Source: Streptomyces spiroverticillatus (GTDB lineage Bacteria; Actinomycetota; Actinomycetes; Streptomycetales; Streptomycetaceae). Taken from it: DNA of 64,000 bases. The stretch spans positions 46,051 through 110,050 of the forward strand of contig BMUX01000011.1 in NCBI GenBank assembly GCA_014650415.1, read 5' to 3'. The translations under genes were made by a program, and so were the position numbers. The notes beneath the pieces were generated by a model. It was not told the DNA's origin and did no database searches. It was given only the letters and a program-made list of their open reading frames with translations. This document shows, piece by piece, positions 18,901 to 25,572 of the stretch. The first letter of the stretch is position 1. The number at the start of each line of letters is the position of its first letter.

Positions 18901-18919
18901 GTCCGTCCCACCCACTTGA
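15911..18919 (+). CDS. membrane GGDEF/EAL c-di-GMP signalling protein with PAS domain; EAL part degenerate
   Basis: This protein has about 1002 aa. The first 330 residues contain a poorly conserved tail and about nine or ten membrane helices. A PAS sensor follows (NHFRSLVQGSSDVIMIAAPTG to FNSRDVTERV). The GGDEF cyclase domain has an intact RLGGDEFAAL and an I-site RMGD five residues before it. The EAL domain is degenerate: the EAL signature is AAQ in VAAVAAQARW, the DDFGTG loop reads LDGFGSG, and the EGVE loop reads ADGVD. The protein therefore probably makes c-di-GMP but does not hydrolyse it (inference). The start could be at ATG 15911 or further upstream in frame at 15800. From memory it corresponds to SCO5511 of S. 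coelicolor. Confidence 0.9.
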   Translation: MERRSDAAKSAKPQAAARPSPDPSPPETPARGGPVSAPGAVLAQRPTTGRSGSGLLPQLLLALVCGGYAAGSALGWGSAEVALIMGDFGLAVAAFIAAVSCYFYARTRESRFRPAWLLFSASSLMAAGGNAVWGWYEVVLRRQVPAPSLADFFFLCFGPPAIIGLLVLAKRPVTRAGWVCLALDAWLIAGSLLTLSWSLALAHTAELKGANTAHAALSLAYPLLDIALVSMVLALHFRRSSANRAAINTAIAALAMTVLCDALFTSPLLRDNYHSGQILDAGWFAGSLLLAYAPWGVSRASHRPPYGQPQGAPPQPGRAVRAGSSRPIAGSLAALTPYLAAAVCVLGILYNVMDGHKLDRVVLFTGCTVVLALVVRQGIMLVDNISLTQELAQKENHFRSLVQGSSDVIMIAAPTGILRYVSPAASGVYGREAEELVGSELASIIHPADLGSVVHEVRRFLAASPLEEPTTRIECRFKSGTGDWLNVESTVNRHQGGLIFNSRDVTERVRLQAQLQHNAEHDPLTDLPNRALFTKRVRQALAGRRATDLGTAVLFIDLDGFKAVNDRLGHQAGDELLIQAARRLQDSVRMGDTAARLGGDEFAALILGDGTRDQAAREYQVHEIADRLRLTLSQPYKVDGNDVRVAASIGVAFAEPGITPTDLMRNADLAMYRAKAAGKDRVELYAPQMQAEVVRRTELATRLRTALHDGEFALLHQPVVNLATGRVAAVAAQARWRSAQGILFTPAEFLRVADDSDRTAELGRWLLEEAVEQAAERGRAGHCVPVTVRLTARRLLDRSMPLGSVEALLTRHGLPSGALVIEITDSDPRVSYDDLEHRLSALRRLGVRIALDGFGSGYAAINALRRLPIDVLKLDRGLIEGVVESPRLHKITSGLLRIATDLGMESVADGVDLPEQVQALRAMGCTHGLGMAFSGPLDEYRLRRALVRGDFPVPGGEGSALPVLAGGPVGGSLPVRHTNAPGIDSFTHPPLRSNTETSVPPT

Positions 18920-18952
18920 CACATCCAGTGGGCCGGAGGGAGGGTCAATGCC

Positions 18953-18994
18953 ATGCGCACCCGAATTCTCGTACTTGGAAAGCGCGTCGGCTGA
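18953..18994 (+). CDS. ilvB leader peptide MRTRILVLGKRVG
   Basis: A 13-codon ORF with a strong GGAGGGAGG site. Its residues 5-8 are Ile-Leu-Val-Leu, the three end products of the operon downstream. It is followed by a hairpin (18994-19020) and a terminator with a T6 run. This is the classic layout of ribosome-mediated attenuation: scarcity of charged Ile/Leu/Val tRNA stalls the ribosome and prevents termination. Confidence 0.85.
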   Translation: MRTRILVLGKRVG

Positions 18995-19072
18995 AGCACG
19001 GTTCACTGCTGAACCTGCTTGTCTGTCTCCGACGCGCTCCCCTCGCTTGCCTGACGGCACGGGGGGTTTTTT
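18981..19072 (+). promoter_or_regulatory. transcription attenuator of ilvBNC
   Basis: Three pairings are visible. First, AAGCA-cg-GTTCA with TGAAC-c-TGCTT forms a hairpin at 18994-19020. Second, AGCGCGTCGG (18981-18990, overlapping the 3' end of the leader peptide) is perfectly complementary to CCGACGCGCT (19029-19038). Third, a terminator has CCCC and TGCC arms pairing with GGCA and GGGG, followed by TTTTTT at 19067-19072. Translation of the leader would mask the first strand of the 10-bp helix. I recall an actinobacterial ilvB leader motif in Rfam; this should belong to it. Confidence 0.75.
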
Positions 19073-19137
19073 GTTGCACCGGCACGTTGCAAAACCACGC
19101 AAAACCCTCAGCTCAAACCCTCAGCTTCGAGAAGAGA

Positions 19138-20994
19138 ATGCCGATGACCGAGCAGGCCACCGGGGCCCACCATCCGCAGCCCCGGCCCCGTCACCACGGA
19201 TCCCAGACCAGCCCGATCGAGCACGTGACGGGCGCCAAGTCGCTCATCCGCTCCCTCGAAGAGGTCGGGGCCGACACGGTATTCGGCATTCCCGGCGGCG
19301 CGATCCTGCCGGCGTACGACCCGATGATGGACTCCACCCGGGTCCGCCACGTCCTGGTCCGCCATGAGCAGGGCGCGGGCCACGCGGCCACCGGTTACGC
19401 CCAGGCCACCGGCAAGGTCGGCGTCTGCATGGCGACCTCGGGCCCCGGCGCCACCAACCTGGTCACCCCGATCGCCGACGCCCACATGGACTCCGTCCCG
19501 CTGGTCGCGATCACCGGCCAGGTCGCGTCCAAGGCGATCGGCACGGACGCCTTCCAGGAGGCGGACATCTGCGGCATCACGATGCCGATCACCAAGCACA
19601 ACTTCCTGGTCACCGACCCGGCCGACATCCCGCGCACCATCGCCGAGGCCTTCCACATCGCCTCCACCGGCCGCCCGGGCCCCGTCCTCGTCGACATCGC
19701 CAAGGACGCCCTCCAGGCGCAGACCACCTTCTCCTGGCCGCCCACCAACGACCTGCCCGGCTACCGGCCCGTCACCAAGCCGCACGCCAAGCAGATCCGC
19801 GAGGCCGCCAAGCTGATCACCGCCGCCAAACGGCCCGTCCTGTACGTCGGCGGCGGCGTCCTGAAGGCACGGGCCACCGCCGAGCTGAAGGTCCTCGCAG
19901 AGCTCACCGGAGCGCCCGTCACCACCACACTGATGGCGCTCGGCGCATTCCCCGACAGCCACCCGCTGCACGTCGGAATGCCGGGCATGCACGGTGCGGT
20001 CACCGCCGTCACCGCGCTCCAGAAGGCCGACCTGATCGTCGCCCTCGGCGCCCGCTTCGACGACCGCGTCACCGGCAAGCTGGACAGCTTCGCCCCCTTC
20101 GCGAAGGTCGTCCACGCCGACATCGACCCCGCCGAGATCGGCAAGAACCGCGCCGCCGACGTGCCCATCGTCGGTGACGCCCGCGAGGTCATCGCCGACC
20201 TGGTGCAGGCGGTCCAGGCCGAGCACACCGAGGGCAACAAGGGCGACTACAGCGCCTGGTGGAAGGACCTCAGCCGCTGGCGGGAGACGTACCCGCTGGG
20301 CTACGACCTCCCCGAGAACGGCCAGCTCTCCCCGCAGCAGGTCATCCAGCGCATCGGCGAGCTCGCCCCCGAGAACACCATCTACGCGGCCGGCGTCGGC
20401 CAGCACCAGATGTGGGCCTCGCACTTCATCCAGTACGAGCAGCCCGCGACCTGGCTCAACTCCGGCGGCGCCGGGACGATGGGCTACGCGGTCCCCGCCG
20501 CGATGGGCGCCAAGGCCGGCATGCCGGAGAACACCGTCTGGGCGATCGACGGCGACGGCTGCTTCCAGATGACCAACCAGGAACTCACCACCTGCGCCCT
20601 GAACAACATCCCGATCAAGGTCGCCATCATCAACAACGGCGCCCTCGGCATGGTCCGCCAGTGGCAGACGCTGTTCTACAACCAGCGCTACTCCAACACC
20701 GTGCTGCACAGCGGTCAGGACTGCGAGGGCAACGAGGCCAAGGGCACCCGGGTCCCCGACTTCGTGAAGCTGTCCGAGGCGATGGGCTGCTACGCGATCC
20801 GCTGCGAGCGCCCCGAGGACCTCGACAAGTGCATCGAGGAGGCCAACGCCATCAACGACCGCCCGGTCGTCGTCGACTTCATCGTCCACGAGGACGCCAT
20901 GGTGTGGCCGATGGTCGCCGCCGGCACCTCCAACGACGAGGTCATGGCCGCCCGGGGCGTCCGCCCCGACTTCGGCGACAACGAAGACGACTGA
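19138..20994 (+). CDS. ilvB: acetolactate synthase large (catalytic) subunit
   Basis: This protein of about 618 aa condenses pyruvate with pyruvate or 2-ketobutyrate using ThDP and FAD, the first common step of Val/Leu/Ile synthesis. The catalytic Glu is E77 in VRHEQGAGHAATGYA. The ThDP/Mg motif GDGCFQMTNQELTTCALNNIPIKVAIINN is at about 471-499. Two in-frame ATGs (19138, 19144) are equally possible. The N-terminus is a variable His/Pro-rich extension before HVTGAKSLIRSLEEVG, as usual in Streptomyces. It is followed 27 bp later by ilvN, and expression is controlled by the leader attenuator. Confidence 0.97.
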   Translation: MPMTEQATGAHHPQPRPRHHGSQTSPIEHVTGAKSLIRSLEEVGADTVFGIPGGAILPAYDPMMDSTRVRHVLVRHEQGAGHAATGYAQATGKVGVCMATSGPGATNLVTPIADAHMDSVPLVAITGQVASKAIGTDAFQEADICGITMPITKHNFLVTDPADIPRTIAEAFHIASTGRPGPVLVDIAKDALQAQTTFSWPPTNDLPGYRPVTKPHAKQIREAAKLITAAKRPVLYVGGGVLKARATAELKVLAELTGAPVTTTLMALGAFPDSHPLHVGMPGMHGAVTAVTALQKADLIVALGARFDDRVTGKLDSFAPFAKVVHADIDPAEIGKNRAADVPIVGDAREVIADLVQAVQAEHTEGNKGDYSAWWKDLSRWRETYPLGYDLPENGQLSPQQVIQRIGELAPENTIYAAGVGQHQMWASHFIQYEQPATWLNSGGAGTMGYAVPAAMGAKAGMPENTVWAIDGDGCFQMTNQELTTCALNNIPIKVAIINNGALGMVRQWQTLFYNQRYSNTVLHSGQDCEGNEAKGTRVPDFVKLSEAMGCYAIRCERPEDLDKCIEEANAINDRPVVVDFIVHEDAMVWPMVAAGTSNDEVMAARGVRPDFGDNEDD

Positions 20995-21021
20995 GCGAGC
21001 AGAGAGAGCAGAGAGAGAATC

Positions 21022-21549
21022 ATGTCCAAGCACACGCTCTCCGTCCTGGTGGAGAACAAGCCCGGCGTCCTCGCCCGCATCACCGCACTCTTCTCCCGGC
21101 GCGGCTTCAACATCGACTCCCTCGCCGTGGGGACCACCGAACACCCCGAGATCTCGCGCATCACCATCGTGGTGAACGTGATCGAGGCCCTGCCGCTGGA
21201 ACAGGTGACCAAGCAGCTCAACAAGCTGGTCAACGTCCTGAAGATCGTCGAACTGGAGCCCGCCGCTGCGATCCAGCGCGAGCTCGTCCTGGTGAAGGTC
21301 CGCGCCGACAACGAGACCCGCTCCCAGATCGTCGAGATCGTCCAGCTGTTCCGCGCCAAGACCGTGGACGTCTCGCCGGACGCCGTGACCATCGAGGCCA
21401 CCGGCGGCGCCGACAAGCTCGAAGCGATGCTCAAGATGCTGGAGCAGTTCGGCATCAAGGAGCTCGTGCAGTCCGGGACGATCGCCATAGGGCGCGGGGC
21501 GCGGTCCATCACCGACCGCTCGCTGCGCGCTCTCGACCGCACGGCGTAA
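21022..21549 (+). CDS. ilvN: acetolactate synthase small (regulatory) subunit
   Basis: This 175-aa protein has an N-terminal ACT domain (HTLSVLVENKPGVLARITALFSRRGFNIDSLAVG, residues 3-36) that binds valine for feedback inhibition of IlvB. The C-terminal AHAS-regulatory domain (ELVLVKVRADNETRSQIVEIVQLFRAKTVDVS) also activates the catalytic subunit. Length is standard. The intergenic stretch after ilvB is a run of GAGCAGAGAGAG repeats that also serves as the ribosome-binding region. Confidence 0.97.
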   Translation: MSKHTLSVLVENKPGVLARITALFSRRGFNIDSLAVGTTEHPEISRITIVVNVIEALPLEQVTKQLNKLVNVLKIVELEPAAAIQRELVLVKVRADNETRSQIVEIVQLFRAKTVDVSPDAVTIEATGGADKLEAMLKMLEQFGIKELVQSGTIAIGRGARSITDRSLRALDRTA

Positions 21550-21656
21550 GTACACGGCGTCAATACCGGGGCTCTCGGATACCGAGACCCGAAAACTTCC
21601 TTCCACACGCCCGCCGTACGGTGGGTCGCAACACCAGCACACATAGGAGAAACCCA

Positions 21657-22658
21657 GTGGCCGAGCTGTTCTACGACGCCGACGCAGACCTGTCCATCAT
21701 CCAGGGCCGCAAGGTCGCGGTTCTCGGTTACGGCAGCCAGGGCCACGCCCACGCGCTGTCGCTCCGTGACTCGGGCGTCGACGTGCGCGTCGGTCTGCAC
21801 GAGGGTTCGAAGTCCAAGGCCAAGGCCGAGGAGCAGGGCCTGCGCGTCGTCACCCCCGCCGAGGCGGCGGCCGAGGCCGACGTCATCATGATCCTCGTCC
21901 CGGACCCGATCCAGGCCCAGGTCTACGAGGAGTCCGTCAAGGACAACCTGAAGGACGGCGACGCCCTGTTCTTCGGCCACGGCCTGAACATCCGCTACGG
22001 CTTCATCAAGCCGCCGGCCGGTGTCGACGTCGCCATGGTCGCCCCGAAGGGCCCGGGCCACCTGGTCCGCCGCCAGTACGAGGAGGGCCGCGGCGTTCCG
22101 TGCATCGCGGCCGTCGAGCAGGACGCCACGGGCAAGGGCTTCGAGCTGGCCCTCTCCTACGCGAAGGCGATCGGCGGTACCCGCGCCGGCGTCATCAAGA
22201 CGACCTTCACCGAGGAGACCGAGACCGACCTGTTCGGTGAGCAGGCCGTCCTCTGCGGTGGCACCGCCGCCCTGGTCAAGGCCGGTTTCGAGACCCTGAC
22301 CGAGGCCGGTTACCAGCCGGAGATCGCCTACTTCGAGTGCCTCCACGAGCTGAAGCTCATCGTCGACCTGATGTACGAGGGCGGCCTGGAGAAGATGCGC
22401 TGGTCGGTCTCCGAGACCGCCGAGTGGGGCGACTACGTCACCGGCCCGCGCATCATCACGGACGCCACCAAGGCCGAGATGAAGAAGGTCCTCGCCGAGA
22501 TCCAGGACGGCACCTTCGCCAAGCAGTGGATGGACGAGTACCACGGCGGTCTGAAGAAGTACAACGAGTACAAGACCGCTGACGAGAACCACCTGCTGGA
22601 GACCACCGGCAAGGAGCTCCGCAAGCTCATGAGCTGGGTGAACGACGACGAGGCGTAA
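21657..22658 (+). CDS. ilvC: ketol-acid reductoisomerase (class I, NADP-dependent)
   Basis: This 333-aa protein has a GTG start and an AGGAGA site. It converts acetolactate and acetohydroxybutyrate to the dihydroxy acids by Mg-dependent alkyl migration and NADPH reduction. The Rossmann motif is GYGSQG at residues 24-29. The short class I C-terminal knotted domain contains the Asp/Glu metal ligands (TDLFGEQAVLCGG and EIAYFECLHELKLIVDLMYEGG). It lies 107 bp downstream of ilvN, so the operon is ilvBNC. A long hairpin at 22670-22705 follows. Confidence 0.97.
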   Translation: MAELFYDADADLSIIQGRKVAVLGYGSQGHAHALSLRDSGVDVRVGLHEGSKSKAKAEEQGLRVVTPAEAAAEADVIMILVPDPIQAQVYEESVKDNLKDGDALFFGHGLNIRYGFIKPPAGVDVAMVAPKGPGHLVRRQYEEGRGVPCIAAVEQDATGKGFELALSYAKAIGGTRAGVIKTTFTEETETDLFGEQAVLCGGTAALVKAGFETLTEAGYQPEIAYFECLHELKLIVDLMYEGGLEKMRWSVSETAEWGDYVTGPRIITDATKAEMKKVLAEIQDGTFAKQWMDEYHGGLKKYNEYKTADENHLLETTGKELRKLMSWVNDDEA

Positions 22659-22669
22659 GCCTTGAGCAG

Positions 22670-22705
22670 GTGAGGGGCCGCAGCTTCCGGGCTGCGGCCC
22701 CTCAC
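22670..22705 (+). terminator. hairpin after ilvC
   Basis: A 15-bp perfect stem (GTGAGGGGCCGCAGC with GCTGCGGCCCCTCAC) has a 6-nt loop and no T run. It lies 11 bp after the ilvC stop. Confidence 0.7.
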
Positions 22706-22718
22706 CCGCACCCGCTTT

Positions 22719-22801
22719 CCCCGTGGCCGGACACCCGGTTTCCGGTGACCGGACCCCCGGTTGTCCGGTGGCCGGACCCCCGGCCTTCCGGTGGCCGGAC
22801 T
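22719..22801. repeat. four imperfect 23-bp tandem repeats between ilvC and serA
   Basis: The unit is approximately CCGGTGGCCGGACCCCCGG plus four variable bases. It occurs as GTGGCCGGACACCCGGTTT, CCGGTGACCGGACCCCCGG, CCGGTGGCCGGACCCCCGG and CCGGTGGCCGGACTCGAT. Each unit contains the self-complementary core CCGG-TGGCC-GG. The 332-bp ilvC-serA gap otherwise shows only the terminator and the serA leader region. Confidence 0.7.
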
Positions 22802-22990
22802 CGATACAACGTCCAGCCACGGACGGGTGATCCTGCCGAACGGGCGAAGAATCACCCGCTCGGCACCACTACACTTCTGAACCACATCTACGCGTCAGGC
22901 CCACAGCGTCGTGCGTCTTCCACGCGGCAAGCCCCTCCACCGCCTGCGGCCGTCGGGACGGCCGTCCGCAAAGGACCAGTGAGGACTCAC

Positions 22991-24586
22991 GTGAGCACTG
23001 CCAAGCCTGTCGTACTCATCGCTGAAGAGCTGTCGCCCGCCACTGTCGACGCCCTGGGGCCGGACTTCGAGATCCGGCACTGCAACGGAGCCGACCGAGC
23101 GGAACTCCTGCCCGCCATCGCCGACGTGGACGCGATCCTCGTCCGCTCGGCCACCAAGGTCGACGCGGAGGCCATCGCCGCCGCGAAGAAACTCCGCGTG
23201 GTCGCCCGCGCCGGTGTCGGCCTCGACAACGTCGACGTCTCGGCCGCCACCAAGTCGGGCGTCATGGTCGTCAATGCGCCGACCTCCAACATCGTTACGG
23301 CCGCCGAGCTCGCCTGCGGTCTCATCCTGGCCACCGCGCGCAACATCCCGCAGGCCAACTCCGCCCTGAAGAACGGCGAGTGGAAGCGCTCGAAGTACAG
23401 CGGCGTCGAGCTGGCCGAGAAGACCCTCGGCGTGGTGGGTCTCGGTCGGATCGGTGCGCTGGTCGCCCAGCGGATGTCGGCCTTCGGGATGAAGGTCGTC
23501 GCGTACGACCCGTACGTGCAGCCCGCGCGGGCCGCCCAGATGGGCGTGAAGGTCCTGACGCTCGACGAGCTGCTTGAGGTCTCCGACTTCATCACGGTCC
23601 ACCTGCCGAAGACCCCGGAGACGCTGGGCCTGATCGGTGACGAGGCGCTCCACAAGGTGAAGCCCGCTGTCCGGATCGTCAACGCGGCCCGTGGCGGCAT
23701 CGTCGACGAGGCCGCGCTGTACTCGGCCCTCAAGGAGGGCCGCGTCGCGGGCGCCGGTCTCGACGTGTACGCGAAGGAGCCCTGCACGGACTCCCCGCTC
23801 TTCGAGCTCGACCAGGTCGTCTGCACCCCGCACCTCGGCGCGTCGACGGACGAGGCGCAGGAGAAGGCCGGTATCGCGGTCGCCAAGTCGGTGCGGCTGG
23901 CCCTGGCGGGCGAGCTGGTCCCGGACGCGGTCAACGTCCAGGGTGGCGTCATCGCCGAGGACGTACGTCCGGGTCTGCCGCTTGCCGAGAAGCTCGGCCG
24001 GATCTTCACCGCGCTGGCGGGCGAGGTCGCGGCCCGGCTCGACGTCGAGGTGTACGGCGAGATCACGCAGCACGATGTGAAGGTGCTCGAACTGTCCGCG
24101 CTGAAGGGCGTGTTCGAGGATGTCGTGGACGAGACCGTCTCGTACGTGAACGCGCCGCTGTTCGCGCAGGAGCGGGGGGTCGAGGTCCGTCTGACGACGA
24201 GCAGCGAGTCGCCGGAGCACCGGAACGTGGTGACCGTGCGCGGCACCCTGACGGGCGGCGAGGAGGTCTCGGTGTCCGGCACGCTCGCCGGTCCGAAGAA
24301 CCTCAAGAAGATCGTCGCCATCGGCGAGTTCGACGTGGACCTGGCGCTCGCCGACCACATGGTCGTCCTGCGCTACCAGGACCGTCCGGGCGTCGTCGGC
24401 ACGGTCGGCCGCGTGCTGGGCGAGGCCGGGCTGAACATCGCGGGCATGCAGGTCTCGCGGGCGGACGCGGGCGGCGAGGCGCTGGCCGTGCTCACCGTGG
24501 ACGACACGGTTCCGCAGTCGGTGCTGACGGAGCTGGCGGAGGAGATCGGCGCGGCTTCGGCGCGGTCGGTCAACCTGGCGGACTAG
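22991..24586 (+). CDS. serA: D-3-phosphoglycerate dehydrogenase, long type
   Basis: This 531-aa protein catalyses the first step of serine synthesis. It has the nucleotide-binding motif GVVGLGRIGALVAQRM (about 147-162), the catalytic Arg (IVNAARGGIVDEAALY), Glu (LDVYAKEPCTDSPLF) and His (CTPHLGASTDEAQEKAG). Next come the allosteric substrate-binding (ASB) domain and a C-terminal ACT domain (VVLRYQDRPGVVGTVGRVLGEAGLNIAGMQVSR) that senses serine. This is the same architecture as mycobacterial SerA. The GTG start at 22991 is preceded by GAGGA. Confidence 0.97.
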   Translation: MSTAKPVVLIAEELSPATVDALGPDFEIRHCNGADRAELLPAIADVDAILVRSATKVDAEAIAAAKKLRVVARAGVGLDNVDVSAATKSGVMVVNAPTSNIVTAAELACGLILATARNIPQANSALKNGEWKRSKYSGVELAEKTLGVVGLGRIGALVAQRMSAFGMKVVAYDPYVQPARAAQMGVKVLTLDELLEVSDFITVHLPKTPETLGLIGDEALHKVKPAVRIVNAARGGIVDEAALYSALKEGRVAGAGLDVYAKEPCTDSPLFELDQVVCTPHLGASTDEAQEKAGIAVAKSVRLALAGELVPDAVNVQGGVIAEDVRPGLPLAEKLGRIFTALAGEVAARLDVEVYGEITQHDVKVLELSALKGVFEDVVDETVSYVNAPLFAQERGVEVRLTTSSESPEHRNVVTVRGTLTGGEEVSVSGTLAGPKNLKKIVAIGEFDVDLALADHMVVLRYQDRPGVVGTVGRVLGEAGLNIAGMQVSRADAGGEALAVLTVDDTVPQSVLTELAEEIGAASARSVNLAD

Positions 24587-24626
24587 GGCGCTAGTCGGGC
24601 CCTGATTTCTCTGCGTACCCCTGTTT

Positions 24627-24653
24627 TAGACGTGCGTCTTATACGCGCGTCTA
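24627..24653. promoter_or_regulatory. palindromic operator of the TetR gene
   Basis: TAGACG and CGTCTA form the outer arms of a 27-bp near-palindrome, and AGACG-TG-CGTCT is a second nested palindrome at its left end. It lies 21 bp before the TetR start, where autorepression is expected. Confidence 0.6.
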
Positions 24654-24674
24654 GAGCGGGGGTACGCTGCGTTC

Positions 24675-25244
24675 ATGGGACATCGTGAAGATTTGCTCGA
24701 AGGCGCCAAGCAATGCCTGCTGGACAAGGGGTACGCCCGGACCACGGCCCGTGACATCGTCGCGGCGTCCGGGACGAACCTCGCGTCCATCGGGTACCAC
24801 TACGGGTCGAAGGACGCACTGCTCCAGCGGGCCTTCCTCGCGTTGACGGAGGAGTGGGGGGAGGCGGTCGGGCCGGCGGGGGAGGGCGCGCTGCCCTCCG
24901 ACCCGTACGAACGCTTCGAGGTGATCTGGGGGCGGTTCATCGACTCCTTCGAGATGAGCCGGAAGGTGTGGACGCTCCAGTTGGAGGTCGTGACGCGGCT
25001 GGAGCACGACGAGGCGCTGCGGGCGGCCATCAAGGGGCCGCAGGAGGAAGGGCGGTTGGGGCTCGCGGAGGCATTCCTGGGGATGGACCAGGAGGCGGAC
25101 CCGGAGCGGGCGCGGGTGGCGGGGATGCTGACGCAGGCGCTCATGGCGGGCGTGATGATCCAGTGGATGACGGATCCGGGGACGGCGCCGTCGGCGAGGG
25201 ATCTTGCGGAGGGGCTGCGGGCGATCATGGCGCCGGGGGCTTGA
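24675..25244 (+). CDS. TetR-family transcriptional regulator
   Basis: This 189-aa protein has the N-terminal TetR helix-turn-helix HREDLLEGAKQCLLDKGYARTTARDIVAASGTNLASIGYHYGSKDALLQRAFLAL (residues 3-57). A C-terminal ligand domain of the TetR_C group follows (VWTLQLEVVTRLEHDEALRAAIKG). The palindrome at 24627-24653 directly upstream suggests autorepression. The neighbours are serA and, far downstream, a toxin gene, so the regulated gene is not obvious. It may control only itself and a distant target. Confidence 0.9.
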   Translation: MGHREDLLEGAKQCLLDKGYARTTARDIVAASGTNLASIGYHYGSKDALLQRAFLALTEEWGEAVGPAGEGALPSDPYERFEVIWGRFIDSFEMSRKVWTLQLEVVTRLEHDEALRAAIKGPQEEGRLGLAEAFLGMDQEADPERARVAGMLTQALMAGVMIQWMTDPGTAPSARDLAEGLRAIMAPGA

Positions 25245-25248
25245 TTCT

Positions 25249-25460
25249 GGGTGCGGGTGCGGGTGCGGGTGCGGGTGCGGGGCGGTGGGTGGTCTCTGTC
25301 CCGTGCGGGTGCGTCGTGGCTGGTCGCGCAGTTCCCCGCGCCCCCGGATGGATGCCCTCCGGGCACCATCCCCCTTTCCCCGCGTCCCCTTGGACGGCGG
25401 GGCCCACCCCGGCACCGGCCCCCACCTGCACCTCCGGCGCCGGACCGGCTTGGCCCTGCG
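25249..25460. repeat. hexamer repeat and GC-rich repeat remnants between tetR and the toxin gene
   Basis: The 328-bp gap 25245-25572 has no credible gene. It starts with about five GGGTGC units (25249-25280). It then contains GCGCAGTTCCCCGCGCCCC (25326-25344), which I remember as an abundant intergenic repeat in Streptomyces. A stretch at 25380-25430 (CCCCTTGGACGGCGGGGCCC) resembles the dispersed GC element described at 44258. This is the left border of the toxin-immunity island. Confidence 0.55.
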
Positions 25461-25572
25461 CGGATGGGTCCGGAGTGGGGTCCTGGGGCCCATGACGGGG
25501 TGGGCGGGGCGGCCTAGCTTGGGCATCCCCGTGTGGCATTCCGCTTGCGGGGTGCGGCAGTTGGGGTGATGC

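Noticed and set aside
22895..24358. Long minus-strand ORFs opposite serA (and similar opposite gatB, ilvB, GH101)
   Set aside because: High-GC genes leave antisense frames open. None shows a ribosome-binding site or protein motif.
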